This document shows, piece by piece, positions 18,073 to 27,028 of a stretch of 64,000 bases of DNA. How positions within the stretch are numbered: position 1 is the stretch's first letter; each line of letters begins with the position of its first letter. Origin of the DNA: Rufibacter sp. LB8 (lineage in GTDB: Bacteria > Bacteroidota > Bacteroidia > Cytophagales > Hymenobacteraceae); assembly GCF_014876185.1 (NCBI RefSeq), contig NZ_JADALJ010000001.1, forward strand, positions 4,031,001 through 4,095,000. Direction: 5' to 3'. The notes beneath the pieces were generated by a model, which did no database searches, was not told the DNA's origin, and worked only from the letters and a program-made list of their open reading frames with translations. The translations under genes were made by a program, and so were the position numbers.

Positions 18073-18107
18073 GAAGCCCTAGAAGATTTTCTAGGGCTTC
18101 TTTTTTT
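18073..18107 (+). terminator. Terminator of the second susCD operon
   Basis: GAAGCCCTAGAA-GATT-TTCTAGGGCTTC followed by seven T residues. Confidence 0.93.
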
Positions 18108-18113
18108 ATATTT

Positions 18114-18275
18114 AGAGCTTGTTTAAATTTTGATTTTGCAGGCGAAAGATGGGAGCGAAAGGTTCTGGCGAAGCCGTTTTTGAGCAGCATAGCAGCGCTA
18201 TGGTGAGAAAAAATGGTGAAGTCAGGTTCTTTTGATACCATTTTGCAGCGCAAAAGAAAAATTTAAACAAGCTCT
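18114..18275. repeat. 160-bp inverted-terminus element, copy B
   Basis: Left end AGAGCTTGTTTAAATTTTG, right end AAATTTAAACAAGCTCT: a perfect 17-bp inverted repeat. The interior matches copies A and C (GGTTCTGGCGAAGC, GAGCAGCATAGCAGCGCTA). TATATT occurs on both flanks (18107 and 18276) and could be a target duplication, though the region is low in complexity. It fills nearly the whole gap before the S9 peptidase. Confidence 0.88.
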
Positions 18276-18298
18276 TATATTCCAATTAACCTAGCAAA

Positions 18299-20671
18299 AT
18301 GAAGACAACACTTATTTGTCTACCTGTCGGGCTATTTTTGTGGCTTTCTTCTATAGTCGCAGTTGCTCAAACCAAACCGGTCCTTACCGTTGATAAAATC
18401 ATGCAAGACCCTGCCCAATGGGTAGGCACGTCCGCGTCGGCTATCTTTTGGTCAGAAGATGGAAAAAAAGTCTATTTCCAGTGGAACCCTGAGAAAGCCA
18501 AACGTGACTCTTTGTATGCCGCCACTGTGCGTGATGGAAAAATATACAAAGTTGCTAGCGCAGAACGGCAAAGTATCCAGAATACGGGAGGCACCTTCAA
18601 TCAGAGTAAAACCCTAAGGGTATATGAACGCAGCGGTGATCTTTTCCTGGTGAATGTAAAAGCTGGCACCACAACCCAAATCACCAATACCGTTGACCGG
18701 GAAAGCGCTCCTTCCTTCACCTTTGATGGCAAAAGTGTTTCCTTTTTGAAAGACAACAATTTATTTATTTGGGATATTGGCACCGGGCAATTAAAGCAAA
18801 TCACTGACTTTAGAAGAGGAAGAAAACCTGCTGACCCAGATAACATCAAAGACAAGCAGGAACTGGCTCTCCGTAATGAACAAGGGAAACTCCTCCAGAT
18901 TATTCAAAAAAGAGAGGAAGAACGCGTGCTACAGCGAACTTCCCAGAAGGCCGCGGCTAAAAACCGCCCGAAGGAAATCTACCTGGAAGATAAGACAGTT
19001 GACAATGTAGTGCTGAGCCCAGACAATAGGTTTGTCACTTATAGGTTGGTGTCCAGGCCAGCCGGCAGCAAAATAGCCCAGGTCCCAAATTATGTCACGG
19101 CATCTGGGTATACCGAAGATATTCCAACCCGCACCAAAGTAGGGGCGGCTCAGGCCACCTATGAGATGGCCGTCTATGACAGACAATTAGATACTACCTT
19201 TCAGGTTGCTTTCAAGGCATTGCCAGGTATAACTCAAAAGCCGACCTTTTTAAAAGCAACAAAGGCAGACTCTTTGAATGCTGGTGCAGCCTCTGCTAAA
19301 AAGGTCATGTTGTTTGGCCCCTATTACGCCCCAGACGGAAAACGTGCTGTAGTGATTGCCCGGTCACAAGACAATAAAGACAAATGGATCATAGGTTTTA
19401 ACCCGGCCACGCGCGCGATTAATGTACTGAACTATTTACATGATGAAGCCTGGGTAAACGGTTTTGGTCCCGGGGAATTTGGCTGGATGCCAGACAATGA
19501 AAGATTCTGGTTCGTTTCTGAGGAAAGCGGCTATGCGCACCTGTATACCGTTCATGCGCAGACAGGGGAGAAAAAAGCCTTAACCTCCGGTGCGTTTGAA
19601 GTGCAGAATGTAAAAATGTCGGGTAATCAGAGATACTGGTATTTTACGGCTAACAAAACCCATCCGGGGGAGCAACATTTTTATAGAATGCCCGTGGTGG
19701 GTGGTGCCATGGAACAAATCACCACCGCGCCTGGTGCCCATGAAGTCACCATGTCTCCTAAAGAAGATATGCTGGCCATTAGGTACTCGTATTCAAACAA
19801 GCCTTGGGAATTGTATCTCATGCCGAATAAGCCCGGTGCCAAACCCGTAAAGATTACCCAGTCCACTACCGCGGAGTTTAACAGTTACCCGTGGCGGGAA
19901 CCCGAGGTGATTTCTTACAAGGCGGTCGACGGCGCTAACGTATATGCCCGTTTGTACAGGCCAGAAAAGCAAGATCCCAACAAGCCCGCAGTAATTTTTG
20001 TGCATGGCGCTGGTTATTTACAGAACGCCCATAAATGGTGGAGTACCTATTTCAGGGAATACATGTTTCATAACCTGCTTGCAGACCTGGGGTACACCGT
20101 ACTGGACATTGACTACCGGGGCAGTGCCGGCTACGGCCGCGATTGGCGGACTGGTATTTACCGGCACATGGGCGGTAAAGATTTAAGTGACCATGTAGAC
20201 GGCGCCAAACTGTTAGTGGAGAAATACGGCGTGAACCCAAAGAATATAGGCATTTACGGTGGTTCCTACGGGGGCTTCATTACGTTAATGGCCATGTTCA
20301 CCCAACCAGATGTCTTCGCAGCGGGAGCTGCCTTACGGTCTGTGACAGACTGGGCACATTACAACCATGGCTACACGTCCAATATCCTCAATGAGCCGCA
20401 GACAGACACGTTGGCCTATACCCGTAGTTCCCCAATTTACTTCGCGGAAGGGCTGAAAGGGGCATTGCTCATGTGCCACGGCATGGTAGACACAAATGTG
20501 CATTTCCAGGATATTGTGCGCTTGTCACAGCGCTTGATTGAGCTGAAGAAGGAGAATTGGGAACTGGCCGTGTATCCAGTAGAAGACCATGGCTTTACAG
20601 AACCCTCTAGCTGGACCGATGAATACAAACGGATTCTGAAACTGTTTGAGACCAATCTCCGGAAACCCTAA
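18299..20671 (+). CDS. S9-family prolyl oligopeptidase / dipeptidyl-peptidase IV-like
   Basis: 790 residues with a signal peptide (1-23, ending IVAVAQ), so probably periplasmic. An N-terminal beta-propeller occupies roughly 40-520, with WD-like strands such as FTFDGKSVSFLKDNNLF and WIIGFNPATRAINVLN. The alpha/beta hydrolase domain follows with PAVIFVHGAG, DYRGSAGYGRDWR and the nucleophile elbow GGSYGGF (Ser656). The likely catalytic Asp731 is in GMVDTNVHF and His764 in EDHGF. The family removes dipeptides or short peptides from N-termini, usually after proline. It follows the susCD-lipoprotein operon but has a terminator and copy B of the 160-bp element between, so it may be transcribed separately, perhaps from within or beside that element. 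Confidence 0.92.
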   Translation: MKTTLICLPVGLFLWLSSIVAVAQTKPVLTVDKIMQDPAQWVGTSASAIFWSEDGKKVYFQWNPEKAKRDSLYAATVRDGKIYKVASAERQSIQNTGGTFNQSKTLRVYERSGDLFLVNVKAGTTTQITNTVDRESAPSFTFDGKSVSFLKDNNLFIWDIGTGQLKQITDFRRGRKPADPDNIKDKQELALRNEQGKLLQIIQKREEERVLQRTSQKAAAKNRPKEIYLEDKTVDNVVLSPDNRFVTYRLVSRPAGSKIAQVPNYVTASGYTEDIPTRTKVGAAQATYEMAVYDRQLDTTFQVAFKALPGITQKPTFLKATKADSLNAGAASAKKVMLFGPYYAPDGKRAVVIARSQDNKDKWIIGFNPATRAINVLNYLHDEAWVNGFGPGEFGWMPDNERFWFVSEESGYAHLYTVHAQTGEKKALTSGAFEVQNVKMSGNQRYWYFTANKTHPGEQHFYRMPVVGGAMEQITTAPGAHEVTMSPKEDMLAIRYSYSNKPWELYLMPNKPGAKPVKITQSTTAEFNSYPWREPEVISYKAVDGANVYARLYRPEKQDPNKPAVIFVHGAGYLQNAHKWWSTYFREYMFHNLLADLGYTVLDIDYRGSAGYGRDWRTGIYRHMGGKDLSDHVDGAKLLVEKYGVNPKNIGIYGGSYGGFITLMAMFTQPDVFAAGAALRSVTDWAHYNHGYTSNILNEPQTDTLAYTRSSPIYFAEGLKGALLMCHGMVDTNVHFQDIVRLSQRLIELKKENWELAVYPVEDHGFTEPSSWTDEYKRILKLFETNLRKP

Positions 20672-20695
20672 GTTTCCGGCAAAGGTGAAAATATT

Positions 20696-20739
20696 TTCCG
20701 TTTTCGGGCTCATTTCCAGAAATGAGCCCGAAAACGGAA
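20696..20739. repeat. P-palindrome copy 9 of 30 (perfect)
   Basis: A perfect 20-bp stem: TTCCGTTTTCGGGCTCATTT, loop CCAG, then its complement. It is the reference copy for the family and starts 24 nt after the S9 peptidase stop. Confidence 0.95.
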
Positions 20740-20829
20740 AGTACAGATTGGTGCTTCCAATTCAAGACTACTTTCAGCGCAAGTTTATAGGAAACCTTTG
20801 ATGCGGTACCCAAAGCCGTACAATCTTAA

Positions 20830-20870
20830 AACAGCAGAGCCGACTACATTTGGAGTCGGCTCTGCTGTTT
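20830..20870. terminator. Bidirectional terminator, S9 peptidase / PAP2 genes
   Basis: AACAGCAGAGCCGACT pairs with AGTCGGCTCTGCTGTT (16 bp). The trailing T-run is shared with the left end of palindrome copy 10. Confidence 0.85.
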
Positions 20871-20902
20871 TTGGCTTCATTTCCAGAAATGAGGTCAAAA
20901 AC
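20867..20902. repeat. P-palindrome copy 10 of 30 (contains a stop codon)
   Basis: GTTTTTGGCTTCATTT-CCAG-AAATGAGGTCAAAAAC, type II arms. Read on the minus strand, its right arm gives CGT TTT TGA, the last two codons and stop of the PAP2 gene. The same R-F-stop end occurs at copy 5. Confidence 0.9.
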
Positions 20903-21722
20903 GCCTCAAAAGGGCAAGCCCTGAAAAATATGAGCCCGCTGCTTGCTCAGTGGAAGGGAGCAAATGCCATGCTCTTTGGTGGTGGTTCTTATGCAGTTCT
21001 GGGACCAAAATGCCAATGGTGGCGCCAATGCCGTAGCCTAGCAAATTATCAGATAGAAAATGCTTTCCGGCCTTAAGTCTTAAATAGGCCACGGTGGCTG
21101 GTACGGCGGCGGCGGTTCCCCAGACCACAGGGCGCCAGGGAGAGTCAGGGTATAAATCATGAAAGACCTTGGCCGTGAAGAAAGTAGCGGTGGCGGTAGC
21201 GGCGGCATGCCCCCCGAAGAAGGAATTGTTGGCATACTTGTGTAGCCGCTCTTCCGCCGGGTTGTCAACGCCATAGACGTTCGGCCTGGTTCGGTTCACC
21301 AATCCGGCGGTTAAGGCATACAAGCCACCTGTCAGGGAAATAGCCTCGGCATACAGAAAGTAAATCTGTGGCGCCTGTGAACGTGCCTTGGCGTCACTTA
21401 AAAATACGAGCGGCAACGCAAATGACGTATAGAAAGGAATATCACTTAAGTTCTGTGCGCTTTTGCTGTAATTACCGGCGGCAAACCTGTCAAACCGGTT
21501 GACCTGGCGCTTGTCTAGTTTCTGGAGGTCAGCAGCGGTGATTTGAGGCTTGTTCAACATCAGCAAGGAGCCTGTCACGGCCATGCCTATGCCACCAGCG
21601 GTGATGGCACCATCTTTCCAAACATCAATCTTGTACACCCCAGCATCTGATTGAGAGAAGGCCGGAGTGGTCAGGTTACATGCCCAGAAGATGGCAAGAA
21701 AAAATGCTACACCTTTGTTCAC
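20895..21722 (-). CDS. PAP2-family phosphatase (first of two tandem paralogues)
   Basis: 275 residues, signal peptide 1-23 (ending PAFSQ), then several membrane or hydrophobic segments. The three phosphatase motifs are visible: NRTRPNVYG (the RP of motif 1), SFFGGHAAATA (SGH-like motif 2 with GGH) and RLKAGKHFLSDNLLG (motif 3, His and Asp). PAP2 enzymes remove phosphate from lipid substrates such as undecaprenyl diphosphate, phosphatidate or LPS lipid A; which one is unknown. Its C-terminal residues LLRRF and stop run into palindrome copy 10. It lies 12 nt after the stop of the second PAP2 gene (21735) and is probably co-transcribed with it. Confidence 0.88.
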   Translation of the reverse strand: MNKGVAFFLAIFWACNLTTPAFSQSDAGVYKIDVWKDGAITAGGIGMAVTGSLLMLNKPQITAADLQKLDKRQVNRFDRFAAGNYSKSAQNLSDIPFYTSFALPLVFLSDAKARSQAPQIYFLYAEAISLTGGLYALTAGLVNRTRPNVYGVDNPAEERLHKYANNSFFGGHAAATATATFFTAKVFHDLYPDSPWRPVVWGTAAAVPATVAYLRLKAGKHFLSDNLLGYGIGATIGILVPELHKNHHQRAWHLLPSTEQAAGSYFSGLALLRRF

Positions 21723-21734
21723 CCTTCGGTCTGC

Positions 21735-22559
21735 TTAAAATTTATATGACAGGCTCACCCCATCTACTGGCTGGCCTTGCACCTGAATGACCGCGGGTTT
21801 CAAAGAGATACCGCTATCCATGCCTTTTTTGTGAAGCTGTGGCACCAAAATACCCACCGCGGCCCCAACGGTATAACCTACAATGTTATCACTCAGAAAG
21901 TGTTTTCCGGCATCTAAGCGCAGGTAACCCACCGCAGCTGGTACAACCGCAGCCCCGGCCCACACAAAATGACGCGCTGGTGAATCTGGGTTGTAATCAT
22001 GGAATACTTTGGCGGTAAAGAAGGTCATAGTAGAGACTGCAGCCGTGTGCCCGGCAAAAAATGAATTCTGCGCGTTGGCTCTGGTAATTTCACCAAGTGG
22101 TACCAAGTTCCGATCTTTACTATACGTCAGCGGTCTTGCCCTAGGAAAGGCGGCCGAAGACAGGGTGAACAAGGCACCAGTCACAGACATGGTCTCTATG
22201 TAGAGCGCGAACATCTGGCCTGCGTTTCCTTTAATTTTAGAATCAAACAAAAGCAAGGCCGGCGCAGCAATGGAGCTGTAAAGCATGACATCGCTTACTT
22301 TCTTGGAACTAAGGCTGGCGTTACCGGCGGCAAAGCGGTCAAACCCGTTCACATCCCGCTTGTCTAGATTATTAGCTTCGGCGTCTGTGAAAGGTGTTTT
22401 CTCCTGCATCAGATACAAGCCCAAGCCGCTCAGACCTACCCCTACCGCGGTAATGGGGCCATCTACTTTAAACGAGGTCTTATACGGTGACGAGTTTTGG
22501 GCAACAGAAGAAGTAAGCGTCGCGAGGCTAAGGAGTAAACTGTAGAAATATTTTTTCAT
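21735..22559 (-). CDS. PAP2-family phosphatase (second tandem paralogue)
   Basis: 275 residues from the chosen start MKKYFYSLLLSL; the frame opens 29 residues earlier at 22646, but only this Met gives a proper signal peptide (ending SSVAQ). Motifs: FPRARPLTY, SFFAGHTAAVST, RLDAGKHFLSDNIVG, the same layout as its neighbour at 20895 (about the same length, shared DKRDVNGFDRFAAGN). The pair arose by tandem duplication. Predicted role is dephosphorylation of a lipid or lipid-linked phosphate at the periplasmic face. Opposite strand to metK; the 248-bp gap before metK holds the metK promoter. Confidence 0.88.
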   Translation of the reverse strand: MKKYFYSLLLSLATLTSSVAQNSSPYKTSFKVDGPITAVGVGLSGLGLYLMQEKTPFTDAEANNLDKRDVNGFDRFAAGNASLSSKKVSDVMLYSSIAAPALLLFDSKIKGNAGQMFALYIETMSVTGALFTLSSAAFPRARPLTYSKDRNLVPLGEITRANAQNSFFAGHTAAVSTMTFFTAKVFHDYNPDSPARHFVWAGAAVVPAAVGYLRLDAGKHFLSDNIVGYTVGAAVGILVPQLHKKGMDSGISLKPAVIQVQGQPVDGVSLSYKF

Positions 22560-22720
22560 GCTAGTAAGTAATTTTAGGCTTTGGTGTAAAAGCTGCTTCT
22601 GAAACGGCGTGTAGTTTAAAAGGTTTCTACCGTTTATAAGCCGCATGTTTTATTGAATACGTCTTACTGGCGGTTTGTAGGCAGAATATCTGGGATTTAA
22701 AATGGTTTTTGGTAGTAAGT

Positions 22721-22751
22721 TTTCACATCTCCCTCAATTAGACTAATTTTG
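22721..22751 (+). promoter_or_regulatory. Candidate promoter of metK
   Basis: TTTC at 22721-22724 (one mismatch to TTTG), 19-nt spacer, TAATTTTG at 22744-22751, an exact -7 match. I see no SAM riboswitch fold in the 55 nt leader. Confidence 0.5.
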
Positions 22752-22807
22752 CCCCGCAAGGTTCTGCTAGCCAGCGCCCGTTCACGTTGTATATAATCCT
22801 TTTCTAA

Positions 22808-24112
22808 ATGCCTTATCTTTTTACATCAGAGTCTGTGTCTGAGGGTCACCCAGATAAAGTTGCAGATCAAATATCAGATGCGCTTCTAGATGAATTCTTA
22901 AAGCAGGATCCTCAGTCAAAAGTAGCTTGTGAGACGCTGGTGACCACCGGGTTGGTAGTACTCAGCGGCGAAGTGAAATCACAGGCCTACGTTGATGTGC
23001 AGAAAGTGGCCCGTGAGGTCATCAAGCGCATTGGCTATACCAAATCTGAGTATAAGTTTGATGCTGAGGCCTGCGGCGTGATTTCTACCATCCATGAGCA
23101 GTCCGGTGACATAAACCAGGGCGTGGAGCGCGAGAACCCGGAAGACCAGGGTGCCGGTGATCAGGGCATGATGTTTGGCTATGCCACCAGTGAGACAGAC
23201 AGCTATATGCCCTTGGCACTGGAGATTTCCCACATTCTCCTGAAGGAATTAGCCGCCATCAGAAAAGAATGCAAGGAAATGACCTACCTGCGTCCAGACG
23301 CTAAGTCTCAGGTGACCATCAGGTATTCAGACACCCACGTGCCAGAGAAGATTGACACCATTGTCATCTCTACCCAGCATGATGAGTTTGAGACTTCAGA
23401 TGCTAATGATGCCGCTTCCTCTAAAGCTGCCGAAGCCAAGATGGTGGCCCGCATCAAGGAAGACGTTTTGAACATTCTGTTGCCTCGCGTGAAAAGCAAA
23501 TTGCCGCAGCGTACCGTTGATTTGTTTGGCGATGATATCACCTACCACATCAACCCGACCGGTAAGTTTGTGATTGGTGGCCCGCATGGTGACACCGGCT
23601 TAACTGGCCGTAAAATTATTGTAGATACGTACGGTGGAAAAGGAGCCCATGGTGGCGGTGCTTTCTCCGGGAAAGACTCTTCCAAGGTTGACCGCTCAGC
23701 GGCCTATGCTGCCCGTCACATTGCTAAGAACTTGGTGGCGGCCGGTGTAGCAGATCAAGTATTGGTGCAAGTGGCGTATGCTATTGGCGTGGCAGAACCG
23801 GTAGGCTTGTATGTAACCACCTACGGTACTACCAAGGTGAAAGGCGCCAACGGCCAGGTCATGACAGACGGCGAAATTGCAGACAAGGTGAACGAACTGT
23901 TTGAGATGCGCCCATATGATATTGTCACCCGTTTTGGCTTACAGAACCCTATCTTCTCTGAGACGGCTGCTTATGGCCACATGGGCCGCGAGTCTGGCAC
24001 CAAGAAAGTGCAGTACACCGTTAACGGTAAAACAGAGGAGCGCGAGTTTGAAACCTTTACCTGGGAAAAACTAGATTACGTAGAGAAAATCAAAGCTGCT
24101 TTTGCTTTATAA
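22808..24112 (+). CDS. metK: S-adenosylmethionine synthetase
   Basis: 434 residues, cytoplasmic. It makes S-adenosylmethionine from methionine and ATP with release of phosphate and diphosphate. Seen: the start [21 protein letters not shown] with the His of the ATP site, [11 protein letters not shown] (adenine-site signature), and the P-loop-like [19 protein letters not shown]. The middle domain has a roughly 25-residue insertion with [14 protein letters not shown], common in Bacteroidota forms and the reason the protein is longer than the ~385-residue E. coli enzyme. Single gene with its own promoter and terminator. Confidence 0.97.
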   Translation: MPYLFTSESVSEGHPDKVADQISDALLDEFLKQDPQSKVACETLVTTGLVVLSGEVKSQAYVDVQKVAREVIKRIGYTKSEYKFDAEACGVISTIHEQSGDINQGVERENPEDQGAGDQGMMFGYATSETDSYMPLALEISHILLKELAAIRKECKEMTYLRPDAKSQVTIRYSDTHVPEKIDTIVISTQHDEFETSDANDAASSKAAEAKMVARIKEDVLNILLPRVKSKLPQRTVDLFGDDITYHINPTGKFVIGGPHGDTGLTGRKIIVDTYGGKGAHGGGAFSGKDSSKVDRSAAYAARHIAKNLVAAGVADQVLVQVAYAIGVAEPVGLYVTTYGTTKVKGANGQVMTDGEIADKVNELFEMRPYDIVTRFGLQNPIFSETAAYGHMGRESGTKKVQYTVNGKTEEREFETFTWEKLDYVEKIKAAFAL

Positions 24113-24117
24113 GCCTT

Positions 24118-24156
24118 GCGTTTTCGACCTCATTTCATAAAAAGAGCCCCAAAACG
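24118..24156. repeat. P-palindrome copy 11 of 30 (strongly diverged)
   Basis: GCGTTTTCGACCTCATTTC is a good left arm; the right arm (AAGAGCCCCAAAACG) is merged into the metK terminator. Probably an old copy. Confidence 0.5.
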
Positions 24157-24170
24157 GGGCTCTTTTGTTT
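24139..24170. terminator. Terminator between metK and hpf
   Basis: AAAAGAGCCCC-AAAAC-GGGGCTCTTTT with further T residues; usable from both sides. Confidence 0.88.
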
Positions 24171-24197
24171 TATTGCAGTAAGTGTAGGTGCTAGCTG

Positions 24198-24500
24198 TTA
24201 ATGATGCGCCGTCGCCTTCTCTTTGTATTTTATCAGTTGTCTCTTCATATCCTCTAGGGCCATGTCTGTGGCAATCTCAAAGGTGCTGGCTTCTTCCTTG
24301 CAGAACAAAGTAGCGCCCGGGACAAACAATTTTACTTCTACCAATTTATTGTCATGAGTTTCTGGCTTTACAACGCGCAGAATTACCTCGCCGCTCACAA
24401 TTCGGTCAAAGAAGGTATCTAGCTTGTCTAATTTTCTTTGGAGAAAGTCCAGAAGGCTTTGGTCGGCGGTGAAGTGCACAGATTGGATTTGCAGTTTCAT
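24198..24500 (-). CDS. hpf: Ribosome hibernation-promoting factor, short form
   Basis: 100 residues. The family binds in the 30S decoding region and stabilises inactive ribosomes in stationary phase or stress. The beta-alpha-beta core is clear: LQIQSVHFTADQSLLDFLQRKLDKL (the usual VHF...D..L opening), then VKLFVPGATLFCKEEASTFEIATDMALEDMKRQL. It lacks the C-terminal dimerisation domain of long HPF. It is 25 nt downstream of the Xer recombinase and in the same direction, a common Bacteroidota order (rpsU-xerC-hpf). Confidence 0.92.
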   Translation of the reverse strand: MKLQIQSVHFTADQSLLDFLQRKLDKLDTFFDRIVSGEVILRVVKPETHDNKLVEVKLFVPGATLFCKEEASTFEIATDMALEDMKRQLIKYKEKATAHH

Positions 24501-24525
24501 AGATGACTTCGTTAGGTGTTAAGAA

Positions 24526-25404
24526 CTAGGCTTTTGGGTGAGCTTTCTCAAAGACGGCCTTGAGTTGCTCAATGGAATTATGGGTATAGACCTGGGTGGC
24601 CGCCAAACTGGCGTGACCCAGCAGGTCTTTGATGGCCCCTAAATCTGCCCCTCTGTTCAATAAATGCGTGGCAAAGGAGTGTCTCAGCACATGTGGGCTG
24701 TTTTTAGCCGACGTGGATACCGTGCCAATGTACTTTTTTACCACCCGGTACACAAACTTGGGGTAGAGCGGCGCTCCTTTATCAGTAACGAGTAGAAATG
24801 CAGAATTGTTATCGGGGAAATGGTGGTTTCTACTGACCAGGTAGCGTTCCAACTCCGCCTTTACAGAGGTGTTCAAAGGTAGAATTCGCTCTTTGTTTCC
24901 TTTGCCTAACACTTTCAAGGTGCTGGCGATTAGGTTAATGTCAGAAAGACGTAAGTTCAGAAGTTCTGCCAGACGCATGCCGGTGCCGTACAGCAGTTCC
25001 AGAATTACTTTCTCCCGGTGCCCTTTAAAATCTTCTGAAAAAGCAGAGTGGTCCAGCAGTTGAGAGAAGGCGTCTTCTGTGATGAAGGCCGGAAGTTTCT
25101 TGGCAAGTTTTGGGGCTTTGATCCTGACCGTAGGGTTTTTGTCAATGTCGCCGCGCTGCAGCTTAAACCGGAAGAAGGATCTGAGGGAGGCAATTTTTCT
25201 ATGTATGGTACGGCTGTCCAACTCTTTCTGCACCAGTGACACAATCCAGGACCTGATGATGCCGTGGTCGGCCGCAATAATGTCTTCTAGCTGATAGGTT
25301 TCCAGCAGGTATTCCTTGAACTGTTGTAAATCAGTCTTGTAGGAGAGAATAGTGTGCGGGCTGAAGCGCTTCTCAAACTCAAGGTATTTAAAAAATAATT
25401 CCAT
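24526..25404 (-). CDS. xerC: Tyrosine recombinase XerC/XerD-like
   Basis: 292 residues, the usual length for chromosomal Xer proteins. The N-terminal SAM-like core-binding domain (LEFEKRFSPHTILSYKTDLQQF) is followed by the catalytic domain: Arg in YGTGMRLAELLNLR, Lys in KGNKERILPL, HVLRHSFATHLLNRG (His-x-x-Arg), LGHASLAATQVYTH (second His and nucleophile Tyr). The role is resolution of chromosome dimers at dif with its partner. Its place between rpsU and hpf and lack of phage genes argue for the housekeeping enzyme rather than an integrase. XerC versus XerD is not certain. Confidence 0.9.
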   Translation of the reverse strand: MELFFKYLEFEKRFSPHTILSYKTDLQQFKEYLLETYQLEDIIAADHGIIRSWIVSLVQKELDSRTIHRKIASLRSFFRFKLQRGDIDKNPTVRIKAPKLAKKLPAFITEDAFSQLLDHSAFSEDFKGHREKVILELLYGTGMRLAELLNLRLSDINLIASTLKVLGKGNKERILPLNTSVKAELERYLVSRNHHFPDNNSAFLLVTDKGAPLYPKFVYRVVKKYIGTVSTSAKNSPHVLRHSFATHLLNRGADLGAIKDLLGHASLAATQVYTHNSIEQLKAVFEKAHPKA

Positions 25405-25480
25405 AAACTAGTGGAGGAGAACAAAAGCGTTTCCTATTCACTAATTTATGGAATTAGAACGTAAGTTCTAGCGATAACGA

Positions 25481-25675
25481 CTAGTAGTTGTCGTTTGCGA
25501 ACAATTGTTGCTTATAGATAGCTCTTTCTTTCTGCTTTCTTTTTGACACAGAAGGCTTCTGGAAGAACGTTCTGGCGCGCAATTGCTTCAGAACACCGGT
25601 TCTCTCAAATTTCTTTTTGAATCTTTTTAGGGCTTTGTCTACAGACTCGTTATCCTTTACGTTAATGATAATCAT
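25481..25675 (-). CDS. rpsU: 30S ribosomal protein S21
   Basis: 64 residues, basic: MIIINVKDNESVDKALKRF, then KKKFERTGVLKQLRARTFFQKPS and a KRKQKERAIYKQQ helix. This is the typical bacterial S21. It lies 76 nt upstream of the xer gene in the same direction, and no other ribosomal genes are near, which is normal for rpsU in this phylum. Confidence 0.95.
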   Translation of the reverse strand: MIIINVKDNESVDKALKRFKKKFERTGVLKQLRARTFFQKPSVSKRKQKERAIYKQQLFANDNY

Positions 25676-25758
25676 ATAATAGGTTAATTTTAACTCTTAG
25701 GTTTAAAGGATTGCAAAGATATTGACTAATCCTGTCAGAGTCAATACCTGCTCCCCAA

Positions 25759-26898
25759 TTATTTTAAAATGGACCTTGAAATTACCAGTTTCTGTATTTC
25801 AGAGGTGCCTTCGCCAATGGTGCAAAGCTTAGAATCACGGTAATACTTCTCTGCCGGGTAATCTTTGGTGTAGCCGTAGCCTCCAAAAATCTGCACACCC
25901 TCATTGGCGGCACGCACGCAAACCTCAGAGGCATACAGCTTAGCCATGGCAGATTCCTTGGTTACATTCTCGCCTCGGTCTTTCATGGCGGCTGACCGGT
26001 AGGTAAGCAAAGCGGCAGCTTCAATCTCAGTGGCCATGTCTGCCAATTTAAACGCAATGCCTTGGAACTGAGAGATAGGCTTGTTGAACTGGTGACGTTC
26101 TTTGGAGTAAGCCAACGCGGCTTCATAGGCTCCTTGGGCAATGCCCAAGCTCAAGGCGGCAATGGAAATACGCCCGCCGTCCAATACTTTCATAGACTGA
26201 ATAAAGCCTTCGCCCACCTCGCCTAAGATATTTTTATGTGGTACGCGGCAATCTTCAAAAATCAATTCTGTGGTTTCAGAGGCGCGCATGCCCAGTTTGT
26301 CTTCTTTGCGTCCGGCAGAAAAGCCATCGGTAGGTTTCTCAATCACGAAAGCCGTCATGGCATGGGAATCACCTACCTCGCCGGTTCTGGCAATTACTAC
26401 TGCAATGTTGCTGGATTTGCCGTGTGTGATGAAGTTTTTGGCACCGTTCAATACCCAATGGTCGCCGTCTCTAACAGCCACCGTGCGCATGTTGCCCGCA
26501 TCAGAACCTGTGTTGGGTTCGGTTAATCCCCAGGCGCCAATCCACTCTGCAGAGGCCAACTTCGGGAGCCACTTGCGTTTCTGTTCTTCGTTGCCAAACT
26601 GCAGGATATGACCCGTGCACAAGGAGTTATGGGCTGCCATGGAAAGACCAATGGAACCGTCAATCTTAGATAGCTCGGCAATGGCCGTCACATATTCTAC
26701 ATACCCAAAACCCGAGCCGCCGTATTCCTGCGGAACCAAGACGCCCATGAGCCCTAATTCACCTAGTTGCTTAAAGATATGAACCGGGAACTCCTGAGAC
26801 TCGTCCCATTTCATCATGTCTGGTTTAATAGACTTAGCGCCGAAGTCACGGATCATTTCAGCAATCATCTGCTGATTCTCATTATAGGTAAGTTGCAT
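25759..26898 (-). CDS. Acyl-CoA dehydrogenase
   Basis: 379 residues from the chosen ATG ([20 protein letters not shown]); the frame opens 11 residues earlier, but that stretch does not look like the family's start. An FAD enzyme that puts a trans-2,3 double bond into acyl-CoA during fatty-acid or branched-chain degradation. Signatures: [63 protein letters not shown], and the catalytic region [34 protein letters not shown] with the Glu in YRDSKL...EGTSEI context. It resembles short/medium-chain (BCAD-type) enzymes. Single gene. Confidence 0.93.
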   Translation of the reverse strand: MQLTYNENQQMIAEMIRDFGAKSIKPDMMKWDESQEFPVHIFKQLGELGLMGVLVPQEYGGSGFGYVEYVTAIAELSKIDGSIGLSMAAHNSLCTGHILQFGNEEQKRKWLPKLASAEWIGAWGLTEPNTGSDAGNMRTVAVRDGDHWVLNGAKNFITHGKSSNIAVVIARTGEVGDSHAMTAFVIEKPTDGFSAGRKEDKLGMRASETTELIFEDCRVPHKNILGEVGEGFIQSMKVLDGGRISIAALSLGIAQGAYEAALAYSKERHQFNKPISQFQGIAFKLADMATEIEAAALLTYRSAAMKDRGENVTKESAMAKLYASEVCVRAANEGVQIFGGYGYTKDYPAEKYYRDSKLCTIGEGTSEIQKLVISRSILK

Positions 26899-27028
26899 GG
26901 GGTATAATTTTTGTAGTCTGCTACTAATCAAGGTGGAAAGTTACACATTTTCCTAACACCAAGCTAACGTATGTTAGCCTACAATGTTCTTGGATTGCTT
27001 GAGCAATAGTAGGGATTGGCTAATAATT

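Noticed and set aside
22752-22807. SAM riboswitch in the metK leader
   Set aside because: The leader is about 55 nt and lacks the pseudoknot or four-way junction elements of known SAM riboswitches.
24526-25404. Integrase of a mobile island
   Set aside because: The Xer protein has the length and neighbours (rpsU, hpf) of the housekeeping recombinase; no att sites or phage genes nearby.
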